Source: Phyto melanocephala
Taxonomy: Eukaryota > Arthropoda > Insecta > Diptera > Rhinophoridae
Direction of reading: 5' to 3'
Length of the DNA: 64,000 bases
NCBI GenBank assembly: GCA_941918925.1
Contig: OW799233.1
Span: 59,708,841 to 59,772,840 of the forward strand
Shown one piece after another: positions 20,468-30,119 of the stretch; within the stretch, counting starts at the first letter, position 1; each line of letters begins with the position of its first letter. The notes beneath the pieces were generated by a model. That model was not told the origin of the DNA and did not search any database. It worked only from the letters and a program-made list of their open reading frames with translations. Made by a program: the position numbers and the translations under genes.

Positions 20468-22157
20468 ACGACCAATTGCATTTTATTCAAGAACCTTATC
20501 GAAGACGGAGCGAAATTATTCACAAATTGATCGAGAAGCAACCGCTGTAGTAGCAGGTGTTAAAAAATTTCATGATTATGTGTATGGCAGAAAATTTACC
20601 TTGGTGACTGATCACCGTCCACTTTTGGGAATCTTTTGCACAGCAAAACCCACTCCATCCATATTATCGACTGTTATGCTTCGCCGATGCATTTTTTTGA
20701 ATGCTTACGATTTTGATCTCGTCTATAGAGAAGGCAAGAAAATTTGTAATGCTGCCTTTTTAAGCCGTTTACCGGACGAAACAGAGCAGCATTTCAAAAC
20801 CAAAGATGATGAGGTTCTTATGATCGAACTAACCAGCAGTGAAGTTATCAGCGCAAAAGATGTGGCAAAACAAACAGCAAAAGATCCACTCCTCGCTAAA
20901 GTCCTCAGCTGGGCGTTAAGGGGGTGGCCAAGCTTTATGTCGCGCGATGATCAAGCATATACCTATTTTATGCGCCGTAATGAGATTACTACACTCAAAG
21001 GATGCCTTTTATGGGGTAACAGAACTATTATACCTCCAACAAGCCGTAAAGCCATTCTTCATGCCCTACATGCGGGACATCCTGGCATCGTTAAAATGAA
21101 AGGCTTGGCAAGAAGCTATGTCTGGTGGCCAAATATGGATTGTCAAATAGAAAACGCGGTAAAAAGTTGCATACAATGCCAAGAAAATCGCCATGAAAAG
21201 GCTCAGGCACCAGTTCGCGCATGGGAAAATACTCAGACCGCATGGTCGCGTCTACATATAGACTTCGCCAGTCCATTTCAAGGTAAAATATTTTTCCTAG
21301 TCGATTCGTATTCCAAATGGTTAGAGGTACACATCGTCAAATCCACGACATCACAATGTGCAATCGCATCTTTGCGATCACTTTTTGCAACGCAAAGCTT
21401 TATAGGAGACAATTTGATTCGCCACGTCAGATGTGCTCCTTTCCATCCGTCGTCAAATGGGCAGGTTGAACGCATGGTTCAGACAACCAAAAATTATTTA
21501 AAGAAAATGCCACCAAACTCAAAGATTGAATTAGATATTATTCGTTTTGTATTTAACCAACACATAAGCCCCCATGCTGGGACAGGGCGTTCACCTGCCG
21601 AACTTCTGTTTAATAGACAACTCAAAAGTTACTTCGACAAGATTCATCCACATGAATTATCAAATACTATTGAAAAGTTACCTGCCAAAGAATCATTTAA
21701 AGAAGGAGACCTTGTATGGATTCGAAATTATGCAACAGGACCAAAGTGGATGCCGGCTCACATACAATCGCAAACTGGTCCGTTGTCTTACAAGGTGCGT
21801 CTTCAAGATAATCGTATAGCAAAACGTCATGTAGACCAAATTCGCAGTCGAACCTCTACCGTCAATTATGAGCTAGAAATTCCTAAGAACTGTAACGATA
21901 AAACTGCTGAATTAAATATCGACGTTTTTGTGACATCCGATGAGGAAGCTGAAAGTGATGTTGAAAACTTGGCACCATCACTAGATCATTCACCACCGCC
22001 AACCGCATCCATAACTACTTCATTAAACTCACCACAATCACCACCAGCTAGCCGCAACCTACTGCGAAAATGAGAGCTCCATCTGCTCAGCTAACACCAC
22101 GTCGTTCAAAACGCAATAGAAGAGCTCCACAGCCCTATTCTCCATCTGGGCGTTAAG
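20463..22157 (+). pseudogene. pol: Gypsy-2 RNase H and integrase
   Basis: It begins in RNase H (PIAFYSRTLSKTERNYSQID, LVTDHRPLLGIF). The integrase zinc domain follows (HALHAGHPGIVKMKGLARS, CIQC). The core has its first Asp in RLHIDFASPFQG and its Glu in HPSSNGQVERMVQ. Between FATQ and SFIGDNLIRHVRC the segment that should carry the second catalytic Asp (TDNG-type) is absent. The C-terminus has GDLVWIRNYATGPKW, a GPLSYKV patch and a Ser/Pro-rich tail. After the stop at 22073 the tail RRSKRNRRAPQPYSP continues in another frame to about 22157. Confidence 0.88.
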
Positions 22158-22160
22158 GGG

Positions 22161-22397
22161 TGTTAAGTACTCGCCCATTGTGCAATTGGAATTTCGTCTT
22201 TACACTATTTAACACACACACACGTCATATTTACAGAAGTTAGAATACATAAAGTTCAGTTACGTTATACCTACCAACAGCGACACATTAATACTTAGTT
22301 AAGCAAATGAATTATATTTAACAATGATATATGAATAAATACGAATTGAATTAAAACTGTTAGGCGTTTAAATTATTTAATCAAGTGGATTTTATAG
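22161..22397 (+). repeat. Gypsy-2 3' LTR
   Basis: Begins TGTTAAGTACTCG at 22161 right after the pol tail and runs to the ATGG duplication at 22398. The last 58 bp (22340-22397) have no counterpart next to the 5' LTR, and the end does not read CA. Either the 5' LTR end was rearranged or extra DNA lies at the right junction. Confidence 0.75.
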
Positions 22398-22478
22398 ATG
22401 GCAAATTATTTGTGGTCTTTCAAACGAGAAACAGATGGTTTGTTGAACAAACGTAAGAGGACTAGTAATCATTTTTAA
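22398..22478 (+). pseudogene. Decayed protein gene of unknown role, part 3 (C-terminus)
   Basis: Resumes immediately after Gypsy-2 with MANYLWSFKRETDGLLNKRK and ends RTSNHF at a natural-looking TAA (22476-22478). The W-(S/T)-L/F-KRET motif is the C-terminus I associate with the same uncharacterised family as parts 1 and 2. Confidence 0.6.
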
Positions 22479-22767
22479 CATGTTAACTTAGGTTAAGCTG
22501 TTTGTACAGTTTTTAATTTACGTTTGTAAGTCAAATGGTTTACCAAAAGAAGTCTGCAATCCCAACATTTTTAACTTTAGAAAAAGTTGAGTAACTTTTG
22601 CAAACATAAACCGATCTTAACAAATAATATCTCGTTATTTCTATATAAAATTGTCTTTAAAATACAGTGCAAAAAATATAGGTTTTCATAGAAAAAAACT
22701 TAAAAAATTCTTGTTGAATTTGAAAAAAAAAATTAGAAACTTTTCATAAACACTTACCTAATTTCTT

Positions 22768-23286
22768 ACGGCCTTATTCATAACAAAAAGTTGGCATAAA
22801 GTTAGCATTAAGTTTATTTATAACACACATGCCAAACTCTGGCTAACTATTTGCTAAACTCTTGTTAACGAGCTGCCAAACGTTTGCCAAATTGTGAAAA
22901 ACAGCTGTTTTGTGTTGTTGTTTTATATTAACAATATTTTTTTACGTACCTATTCAACCTGTTGCCAATTTACAGATCGTTTGTCTTGTTTTTTCATTTT
23001 TATCAAAAATTTATTGTTCCTTTATTTTTTAAATTTATTTTTCAATTTTAAAAATTGGAAAAACACAAAATGTCAAAATCAGGGATGATATACAAAAAAT
23101 GGTTGCGTTTTTGAGGAGTTTCTTGCAATTTCAGAGTTGATTTATGAAAAGTTGGCAGACGGATAAAAATTTCTTATGAATAAACTCTGTGCCAACGAGC
23201 TGCCAAGCTTAATCGGCATTCTAGTTAGCAGCTCGTTATACGTAGTGTATAAACTGTGGCTAACTTATTGTAATGAATAAGGCCGT
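22768..23286. mobile_element. MITE family ACGGCCTTATTCATAAC, copy 2
   Basis: About 520 bp with TIRs ACGGCCTTATTCATAACAAA (22768) and AATAAGGCCGT (23286). It is co-linear with 17309-17769 apart from about 60 bp of extra sequence in the middle (about 22925-22990). The bases flanking the TIRs are TCTT and TAGA. The interval 22479-22767 before it holds nothing recognised. Confidence 0.85.
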
Positions 23287-24096
23287 TAGAATATATATTT
23301 TATGAATGCATGTCATGAAAGTTTAATTCTTTGCCCTATGCTCCAGTGGGAGTTAGAGGGACATATATATATATATTTTCAAAACTGTTTAAAATTTTGA
23401 AATCGATCGAAAAATGCGTGACTTAGAGGTACTAAACGGTTGAAAACAATTTTTGAATGTCCTCACCTAGGCCTACAATCTCTACTAGGTCGGTTTTCAA
23501 GTTCTGATAAAAAAGGTTTTTTTGTAGCAGTGTGTTTTATTATTATCTTTCTTTTTTACATACTTGAACACGATGGTACAAACTATATGAAGGTATATCA
23601 TAAAATCCATGTCACGCACTGTTACAGAGTGCGAATAATTGCAACTAATTTTGTTAAAAAAATATCTTTTGTTAAAGCAGATTTGCCGCTATTATTATTT
23701 AATTTTATGCTCTTTCAAAAATTTATAAAGCACTTATTAATAGGTTTTCTAATTTCGTTAGTATAAATCAAAATGTATCGTACGCACATGTTACAAAATT
23801 TACCTTTTGAACATTTTATGTCAGTTTCTATCAAAAATTTCTGCGAATTTACTTCAGATAAAAATTCATATTTTTAACAGCTAGAAGAAGCAATCTTAGA
23901 TTATACGAAAAGTTATATTATCTGAAAAAATATATAAGTATATATTCATCTTTTACTAATTTTTAACATCGTCACGCACATGTGTGACGGATGACTTTTC
24001 TGTGGAATTCGTGATATAAGATTTATAAAACTTTTTATAAAATATATGGTGAAATTCGTTATTTATCCTTGACTGTAAGTATGTACATATAAATAA
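23287..24096. other. AT-rich stretch with a short palindrome
   Basis: No coding frame is supported. A near-perfect palindrome GTCACGCACATGTGTGAC lies at about 23973-23990, and related CACGCAC words occur at 23410-23417 and 23612-23620. A (TA)n tract is at 23363-23376. It probably belongs to the downstream intron of the phosphatase gene. Confidence 0.45.
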
Positions 24097-24683
24097 AGGG
24101 TGGTTCAACCATAAAGCACGATGTTAATTGTAAGTCACACCTTAACGTCAAGTTTTTTGCTCAAATTAATTTGACATTTCTTTGTTTCAGTGTATGAGAA
24201 ATTCAACACAATTGAGCAGTATGTTCAGATTAATGAAGACTTTCACATATATTGGCGTTGAAATCAAAATGCATTTCGTGGACTTCGTGATATTTTTTGT
24301 CAGCATAATCGTTCAAATGTGTCCACAATCGGAAGAATTGTGCAAATTGCGCAAATTTCATCACACCGGGTCTGTAGAAAATGTTAAAACACCTGTGCAT
24401 GCTTGCCCAGTTCGTTCTACGAAAACATTGCTGTGTGTAAGAAAAGCCGTTAACCTCGTCTTGTCGTCGTGCCCAACAATTAAACATAAACATTGTCATT
24501 GAAAATATGGGCCATCGGATAGATTTTTCCGACCGAAGCTGTGGCGAGCATTGGGCCGATATTTAGTTTCATTCATAATTGTCATAGATTCTTCTATCAG
24601 AATAACAAAATATTAATATAAATCTCTGATAACTTTTTGTTTAATTTACAATTAACAATGCGCGTTTTAGTTGGACCACCCTA
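24097..24683 (+). mobile_element. Internally deleted mariner-like element
   Basis: TIRs AGGGTGGTTCAACCATAAAG and the complement of AGTTGGACCACCCTA, with a further inner match TGTTAATTGTAA on both sides. TA flanks both ends. Inside, frames on the plus strand recall the N-terminus of mariner-like transposases (FRGLRDIFCQHNRSNVSTIG and GSVENVKTPVHACPVRS), and a short C-terminal trace lies near 24530 (RSCGEHWADI). The catalytic domain is deleted. Confidence 0.75.
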
Positions 24684-24743
24684 TATATACAACATATAGA
24701 TATTTATATTGTAGTTTTATGTAATATAGAATTATGCAAGTAC

Positions 24744-24989
24744 CTTGTGATCTCCCATGCAAACCTCTTCACCCATTATGTTATATATGTTTGGTGATTC
24801 TGATTCATGAATTATTTCCTTTGCTTGGGCACTCATTAAGATGCGATCACACCAGGATGGACAACGTGTGGACATGTAATCGGTTGGCATTTCAGGGTCT
24901 TCTTCGTAGGGATACGATGGAGAAAAATTAATTGGAAACTCAATTAAAAATTCCGTTAAAGGTTCAAGCTCACGGTCAAATTTTTTTAA
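24744..24989 (-). CDS. INPP5A: INPP5A-type inositol-polyphosphate 5-phosphatase, exon with CDRIL and GDHK
   Basis: 82 codons (phase 0 to 0), spliced from TTTATTCAG before 24989 to a GTACTTGCA donor after 24744. The protein runs LKKFDRELEPLTEFLIEFPI, FSPSYPYEEDP, YMSTRCPSWCDRILMSAQAK and ends EEVCMGDHK. In this enzyme family P-WCDRIL and GDHKP line the active site. The enzyme removes the 5-phosphate from Ins(1,4,5)P3 and Ins(1,3,4,5)P4, usually at the plasma membrane through a C-terminal prenylation motif. The next exon, which should start with the Pro of GDHKP, was not found to the left. There are no stops or frameshifts, in contrast to everything around it. Confidence 0.93.
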
Positions 24990-25045
24990 CTGAATAAAAA
25001 AAAAGCGGAATATTTACAATTTTTTAATAACTTGTTCATAATTAC

Positions 25046-25201
25046 CCAAGATTCCTTAAATTTCAATTGATGATCTGCGTGGTTAAACTCCTTCTTTCCA
25101 ATTGTAAGTACATTGTCTCCATCTGAGTTGCGATAATGAACCTTTGTACAGTCATTTTTCGTGCTATGTATGCGATGAGCAGTAAGATTTTGCGTTAATT
25201 C
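25046..25201 (-). CDS. INPP5A: INPP5A-type 5-phosphatase, upstream exon
   Basis: 52 codons, ELTQNLTAHRIHSTKNDCTK to HADHQLKFKESW, between the acceptor TTTTTTAG (25202-25209) and the donor GTAATTATG (25045 leftwards). Both edges are phase 0. A 56-bp intron separates it from the exon at 24989, a normal size for a fly. The sequence fits the less conserved loop between GDFNFR and SYPYEED in INPP5A. It joins in frame to the exon ending GVIK at 54770, some 29.6 kb away. Confidence 0.9.
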
Positions 25202-25824
25202 CTAAAAAGTAATATCCAATATTAAAATATTAATTTAATTAATTTTCAACTGTCTATTTACTTAAAAAAAGTCCCTTTTTTATTTATTTATTTTATTTCA
25301 CTACATCTTGAAAATTAAAGATTTATTTATTTAGTTACTTCTTTAAAAACTAATGTAAGTATGTGCCTGAATTATGAAAGTGGTCTAAGTGATATATTTT
25401 TTTAAGGTTTTTAATGATTTACATTTAGGTAAATTGAAAAAATAGTTTTATATTAATCAACATTTCAATTTTGAATTTAATTAATCTCAATTACTGAGTT
25501 TTTTTTATAAATGTGCAATTTTGTGTGTATCTCATTCGGGGTTGAACTAACTGACTTAGAACATTTTCAAAATGAACTGAATATCCTAACCGGAAAAGAC
25601 AATAATTTAAGTAAAGTAATTCATTAATTTGTATTAACAGAAAATAAAAGAAAAATATTGTTATTAAGGCCCTTATTATTGTAAGTTTCATAAAATATTT
25701 TTGCAAAACTGGGAGAATTTACGGTAGTTAACACATAAGGAGTGTATCGAAAAAATTTGCAGTTGCATTAAGTAAAATAAAACTCAAATCGTGAGTTTAT
25801 ATGTTATATTAAATATAAACACCG
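25202..25824. other. 3' end of the giant phosphatase intron, no repeat recognised
   Basis: AT-rich intron sequence between the exon acceptor and the Transib-like element. The acceptor is preceded by a run of T (ACTTTTTAG on the minus strand). The minus-strand open frame at 25491-25706 has no recognisable features and is not called. Confidence 0.55.
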
Positions 25825-26521
25825 CACAGAGGAGTATTTGGCCTGAAAAGCTGGCCAAAATTATTAAACGTGTTTTTTTAATTAAAAGTTTTAGTTTTTT
25901 GATAGTTTTAGGTGTAGTATGATATAAAAAGTCTAGTGGAAAATTTTGAAAAAATTACACTGCGCAACAAAAGTACACTGCGCAATCTGTTTTCTGTTTT
26001 TCTCTAGAACGTAAGGATTTTCTTTTAATGGCGTGGCATATTTTTCCCCCTAAATCGTTGGGATGCCTAAAATATTTTGTCATAACTTGAAACCGGGTTC
26101 TCTGATTTAAATAGCAGGAGGATTAAAAGATGCACCAGAAATTCTGCTTAAACTAACTAAACACGTTTCTTTTCTATCTATTTCGGAGTTATTAAAAATT
26201 AAAAATTCGTAAAATTTTTTGTTTTCAAAATGCAATAAAAACAAATTAATAACCAAAAAGTTTAAATTTTTAAGATTTTTCCAAAAGCCCCATTCCTAAG
26301 GAATAAAAGGCGGTATAAATAGTCAAACTCAATTAACAAATGTTAATTTAAAAGGTTTAAACTCATTCTTGGCAGACTGTATGTACATGCATACATATGA
26401 TTTACGGTCTAATTAAAAAAAATTTTAAAAATTGTTTAGAGCAGTATTTTTTTAATGAAAAAATGCTTTATTATATTATATAATACTTTATATATGGACA
26501 AGTTAAACTAATAAAAATTCC

Positions 26522-26800
26522 TCAATAATTATTACGTCGTATGTATATCCTTATTAGATGCATTATCGGTGTCAGGAAGAAGTGTGATGGTTTCTGACGA
26601 AAAAGATTCTTATTTCGTTCTCTTTGCGTACTGCAGCTTATAAAAGGGTCACTGCTCAGAAATAACCCATTCAAGACATCTCGATATGTATCGCTTCTTC
26701 TGAATTTCCTCAAATAATTCGTACGATATAATCGTAAGTGCTTATTTCTGGCCTCGACAGCTTCTCCTGACAATTGGATGGTAGCCTGATAACTGGGTGC
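26522..26800 (-). pseudogene. Transib/RAG1-like transposase C-terminal fragment
   Basis: The frame reads QLSGEAVEARNKHLRLYRTN, YLRKFRRSDTYRDVLNGLFL and SSDPFISC, ending after RRNNY near 26522. The pattern E-x(1-2)-R/G-N-K, then a basic helix, then a DVL...SD/S segment, resembles the last conserved block of Transib transposases and of RAG1, where the Glu before the GNK-type motif is the third catalytic residue. The comparison is from memory. Here the Glu in VEARNK is intact. The frame upstream (to about 26800) degenerates, and the two catalytic Asp regions are not visible. Confidence 0.6.
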
Positions 26801-26910
26801 CCATGTATTTTTTATGTACCTGTATTTATTTTTTGTACACTTATTTTTGTGATAAATGCCTTTAATAATTATTCTTATTAGGTACGTATATTTATTTTTT
26901 TAACATATAT

Positions 26911-28301
26911 GGGTGATTCACAAGGTGTCTTATCATGTCATATTGTCCTATTGTCCTAAAATTGTACAATGGTTTAAAAATGTTGTTGTTGCTTTTCAAA
27001 CAAAAAGCGTCTTATAATAATAGAACTTTGTACGCTATGTTTTTTGTGCTGTCGTATTTAATAAGCAGAGACCTGTGCTAAACGGCTAAGCCAAGCCGCA
27101 ATAGTTTTTGTAAGCCGTCGCCGTTCATTGTATAATTTTATCGGGCCGACATCCAAATTTGAGCGCAGTTGCTAATTTTTGATAACAAATCACTGGTGGC
27201 GTCAAATAAGATCGTCTAAGGACTCTGCTGTTTTTGTTTATCAAACAAAATTTAATTTATTTGTAATTTATTTACTTGAGTTTGCCATTACAACAACTAA
27301 AATGTACTTTTCGCACAAACTGGCTATTATTTTGTCTTTTTATACCCTTCACACAGTGAAAAAGGGTATATATAGGTTTGTCATTCCGTGTGAAATTTCT
27401 ACAATTTTCATTTCCGACCCCATAAAGTATATATTTTCTGAAAGCTTATGAATAGGGGAGTCGATTAAGCCCTGTCAGTCTGTCAGTCTGACCGTCTGTC
27501 CGTGTGTATGTTGAAATCAACTTTTTGAAGCCCCCCGACATAGGTTGGACCCGGGTAAGGTATTAAAATATCAGAAATATTCGGGAGTAGATCGGTATTG
27601 AAAATCAGAAACATCGGTACATAAACAACTGAGATAGGAGCAAAAACCCACGACCACCTCGATTTTTTTTCACAAAAACAACATTACAACAACAACATAC
27701 ATACATACAAACGTGTATACTGGTTAGAAAAAACGTTGCATCGAATCCCAGCTGAGCCAAAAAAAAATTTTTGTAATTTTTTTAAAATTTTTTTTTATTT
27801 ATTTTTTATTTTTTATTTAATATATTATTTATATTTTTATTATTTTTTGTTTAAATTTTTTTTATTTTTTTTTGGTTTTATATATATTATATATATAATA
27901 ATTTTTTTTTTAATTTTTTTTTAAATTTTTTAAAAAATTTTTTTTTTTCGTTTTTTTAACATACATACGTGAATTTATAATTTTACAATGGGATGTTTTT
28001 ATATATGTATGTTTTTTATATGTATGTACGTATTTCATATGGGATGAATGGTGACACAAACTACTGTTATTGCATGACTACACGTTGTGAAGGGTATATA
28101 AGATTCGGCACGGCCGAATATAGCGCTCTTACTTTTTGGCATTATGAAAGAAAATATTTATTTTTATAATTGTTTTACATCAGCTGATTTAAATTCATAA
28201 TAGCACACTTAATTATGAGGGGTTGTTCACAATAGTCTTAATTTTTCATGCTATTATAATAAATAGGATATATGACTTTATGACACTACTGTGAATCCCC
28301 C
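26911..28301. mobile_element. MITE family GGTGATTCACAAGGTGTC, copy 1 (carries a DINE)
   Basis: Left TIR GGGTGATTCACAAGGTGTCT; the right end complement GGGGGATTCACAGTAGTGTC matches at most positions and continues with GTCATAT...CCTA. Removing the DINE insertion at 27341-28137 leaves a sequence co-linear with the uninterrupted copy at 38482-39032. It lies inside the Transib-like element. Confidence 0.85.
27341..28137 (+). repeat. DINE-1-like helentron type A, reference copy
   Basis: The best complete copy. 5' end TATACCCTTCACACAGTGAA; then TTTCCGACCCCATAAAGTAT, AGTCGATTAAGCCCTGTCAG and GTCTGTCCGTGTGTATG; a cataca microsatellite (27688-27705) and T/A spacer (27760-27960); near the 3' end GTGAAGGGTATATAAG, the hairpin ATTCGGCACGGCCGAAT and the tail ATAGCGCTCTTACTTTTT. 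The inverted TATACCCTTCAC/GTGAAGGGTATA boxes plus a 3' hairpin match the DINE-1/INE-1 (helentron) plan. It sits between T-rich bases of a MITE with no target duplication. Confidence 0.85.
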
Positions 28302-28591
28302 AATAATGTTTTGTAGAGCAGGTATATAAAAATATCTTTAATGGGGATGTGTGGGACATTCCCTTAAACATATTTTGGATAATGAAAAATTTTTCAAATT
28401 TATAATTATAGGCAGGTATTAACATTGTGAAGTGTTAAAAGTGATGTGAATAACAGTTGAGATCAATTATTCAAAATTTATGACGATATAAATGCATAAG
28501 AAAAAGTGCCTGGTGAGCAAAAATAGAAATGTGAAAATTTAAAAAAATCGTCAAAAATAATGGCGCAAACTTGCGCACACTTTTTTTTCTA

Positions 28592-29030
28592 ATGGTGTTT
28601 TCTTTTCTGACGTAAATGTTGCATTAATTCTGCCCTATGCCTTTTTTTGTGTTCTTTTCTGAAAAGTATGCAATATTATAAACGGGTGACATGTTCTTTT
28701 GTAATAATGTTGCCATAAAAATGAGAAAAAATGTTACATGTCGTACCCTGAATTGAATCAAAGGGTTAGAATATTGCACTCTTTAACAGCTAATATTAAA
28801 AAGGAGAATTAAGTTTTTCTAGTGGTTAAAAATAATTTTTGGTACCAAATTATTAAAATGGAAGCAAGAAATGCAGTTTTACATAAAAATAGGCTGTCAT
28901 GTAAAAAAGGTGAAAATTTCTGTTCTATTCTGCTGATTATAAAGGTAGCATTTTATTAGGGTGCAGCTGACCTTTGAAAAGTGCTTAATAATAAAAGGGC
29001 AACATTGTTTGCTAGAAAAGAAAACACCAT
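28592..29030. mobile_element. MITE with TIR ATGGTGTTTTCTTTTCT
   Basis: About 440 bp. ATGGTGTTTTCTTTTCT at 28592 is matched perfectly by its complement at 29014-29030, and further inward both arms carry ATGTTGC. There is no coding capacity. It lies in the right half of the Transib-like element. Confidence 0.75.
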
Positions 29031-29493
29031 AAAATTAGAGATTTCTAGTTTTATTGTGGTATCAAACATGATTCGTAGAGATGCTAATCTCACTTTTAAA
29101 AACCTCTTCTTTTTTTTTTGCAAAAAAAAAAGTCTATAATTTTTTTTGCTTATAGCTTTTGAACGAATTGTTTCAACATATTTAATTTTTTTTCTTTTTT
29201 AAATCACTTTTGATCAAACCTTTCAGCGAAAAAAATCATTGTTAAACCTTTATTCGTTTAGCCGTAAAAAAATATAATAAAAACATCCAGAAACATTTAA
29301 ATCGCATATAATTTTCTTCACTTTTCTGACTTTAGCAGGGTCTCAGAGCTACAAATCGCAATTAAAAGTCTTGAAAATTTACAATATAATGTAAAATATT
29401 GTTGTCTATCGAGTTGCGTACTTAGTTTTTAAGATTTCTTAAAATTCAGTTTTGCCTTTTTGGCCAGCTTTTCAGGCCAAATACTCCTCTGTG

Positions 29494-29860
29494 CACCGTT
29501 TAGTTTGTTCCTCAGCTCAACCGAGACTGACTGTATTTTGATTCTTTAAACACTACTCTTAAAATTAGCTTATTAATATATTTTAATATAAACACAGGTG
29601 GAAACAGTCATTATGTGTATTTGTTGAAGACATTTAATATATATTTTGTTTAGACTTTGTAATTAAATGCCTATGTGAATGAAGTAAATTTAAGTGTGGG
29701 AAAATGATAAATTTGATTTCACACACATATAATAAATTTCCCTTTTTGGAAAGAATGATCATATTCATATAATCTAAAATGTATGATCATTCTACTTCTA
29801 CTTATTATATTATTTTTGCTTACACAAATTATTAACGTTAACATATTTAACATTAATATT
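29494..29860. other. Intron sequence, nothing recognised
   Basis: AT-rich DNA between the Transib-like element and the SINE. It has the word AATGATCAT twice in inverted arrangement (about 29754-29763 and 29781-29790) but no feature that can be supported. Confidence 0.45.
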
Positions 29861-30075
29861 AAAGGGTACCCCGGTTGACTAGTCAGTAGTGTGCTGGTCT
29901 GCTAGTTTGGGGGTTGCAGGTTCGATTCCCGCCAGAGACTCTGGTGTTGACTGCTTCTCTTCTCTCTTTTCTTCTCTATTCTATTCTTACTTTTCTATTC
30001 AGGTATCACAATGGGATCAATAAAATGGACCCAAGTGAGCTGCATAACAGCTGCCTGTTCTACCTTACCTAAACC
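29861..30075 (+). mobile_element. tRNA-derived SINE
   Basis: The first 75 bp look like a decayed tRNA: an A-box-like TAGTCAGTAGTGTGCTGG and a perfect B box GGTTCGATTCC 35 bp later, followed by CCGCC. A pyrimidine-rich stretch (CTTCTCTTCTCTC) and a unique tail (ATGGACCCAAGTGAGCTGCA) follow. The flanks TAACATATTTAACATTAAT (before) and TAACGTATTTAACATTTAAT (after) form a roughly 20-bp target duplication, as expected for L1-type priming. Anticodon and acceptor stems are not intact, so it is not a tRNA gene. Confidence 0.8.
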
Positions 30076-30119
30076 TAACGTATTTAACATTTAATTATTT
30101 ATCAAACAGTTTTAACTTG

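Larger units (their letters stand above)
17888..22397 (+). mobile_element. Gypsy-2: Ty3/Gypsy retrotransposon with gag, PR, RT, RNH, IN
   Basis: A 4.5-kb element on the plus strand, starting TGTTAAGTACTCGCCCATTG in both LTRs. The flanking direct repeat ATGG (17884-17887 and 22398-22401) lies exactly where the broken protein frame stops and resumes (RMM, then MANYLWSFKRE). This fixes both ends. Coding order is gag, protease, RT, RNase H, integrase, all in pieces. The integrase core has an internal deletion. The LTRs agree only up to GATATATGAATAAA (18069 and 22339). Confidence 0.9.
25825..29493 (-). mobile_element. Transib-like DNA transposon with 36-bp perfect TIRs and 5-bp TSD
   Basis: The termini 25825-25860 and 29458-29493 are perfect inverted repeats of 36 bp, beginning CACAGAGGAGTATTTGGCCT. 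The direct repeat CACCG flanks both sides (25820-25824 and 29494-29498). CAC-initial TIRs and 5-bp GC-rich duplications are typical of Transib, the transposon relative of RAG1. Near the left end a minus-strand frame matches the RAG1/Transib C-terminal catalytic region. Near the right end is a trace of the N-terminal coding region also found at 9575-9835. The middle is occupied by a MITE with a DINE inside and by a second MITE. No DD-bearing core was found. Confidence 0.7.

Noticed and set aside
23440..23766. 108-aa hydrophobic frame (possible membrane protein)
   Set aside because: Hydrophobicity results from T-rich DNA; no start context, homologue or splice structure could be seen.
24182..24502. 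106-aa plus-strand frame as a host gene
   Set aside because: It lies wholly between mariner TIRs and contains transposase-like residues in mixed frames.
12300..24700. The last exon of the phosphatase gene (PV(Y/F)L... with CAAX end)
   Set aside because: No acceptor followed by a matching frame was found on the minus strand; it may lie left of the window or be too short and divergent to see by eye.
27736..27924. Open frame rich in Phe/Tyr/Ile
   Set aside because: It is translation of the T/TA-rich spacer of a DINE-like repeat; low complexity, no domain.
29861..29945. A functional tRNA gene
   Set aside because: A and B boxes are present, but acceptor and anticodon stems do not pair and a SINE body with target duplication follows.
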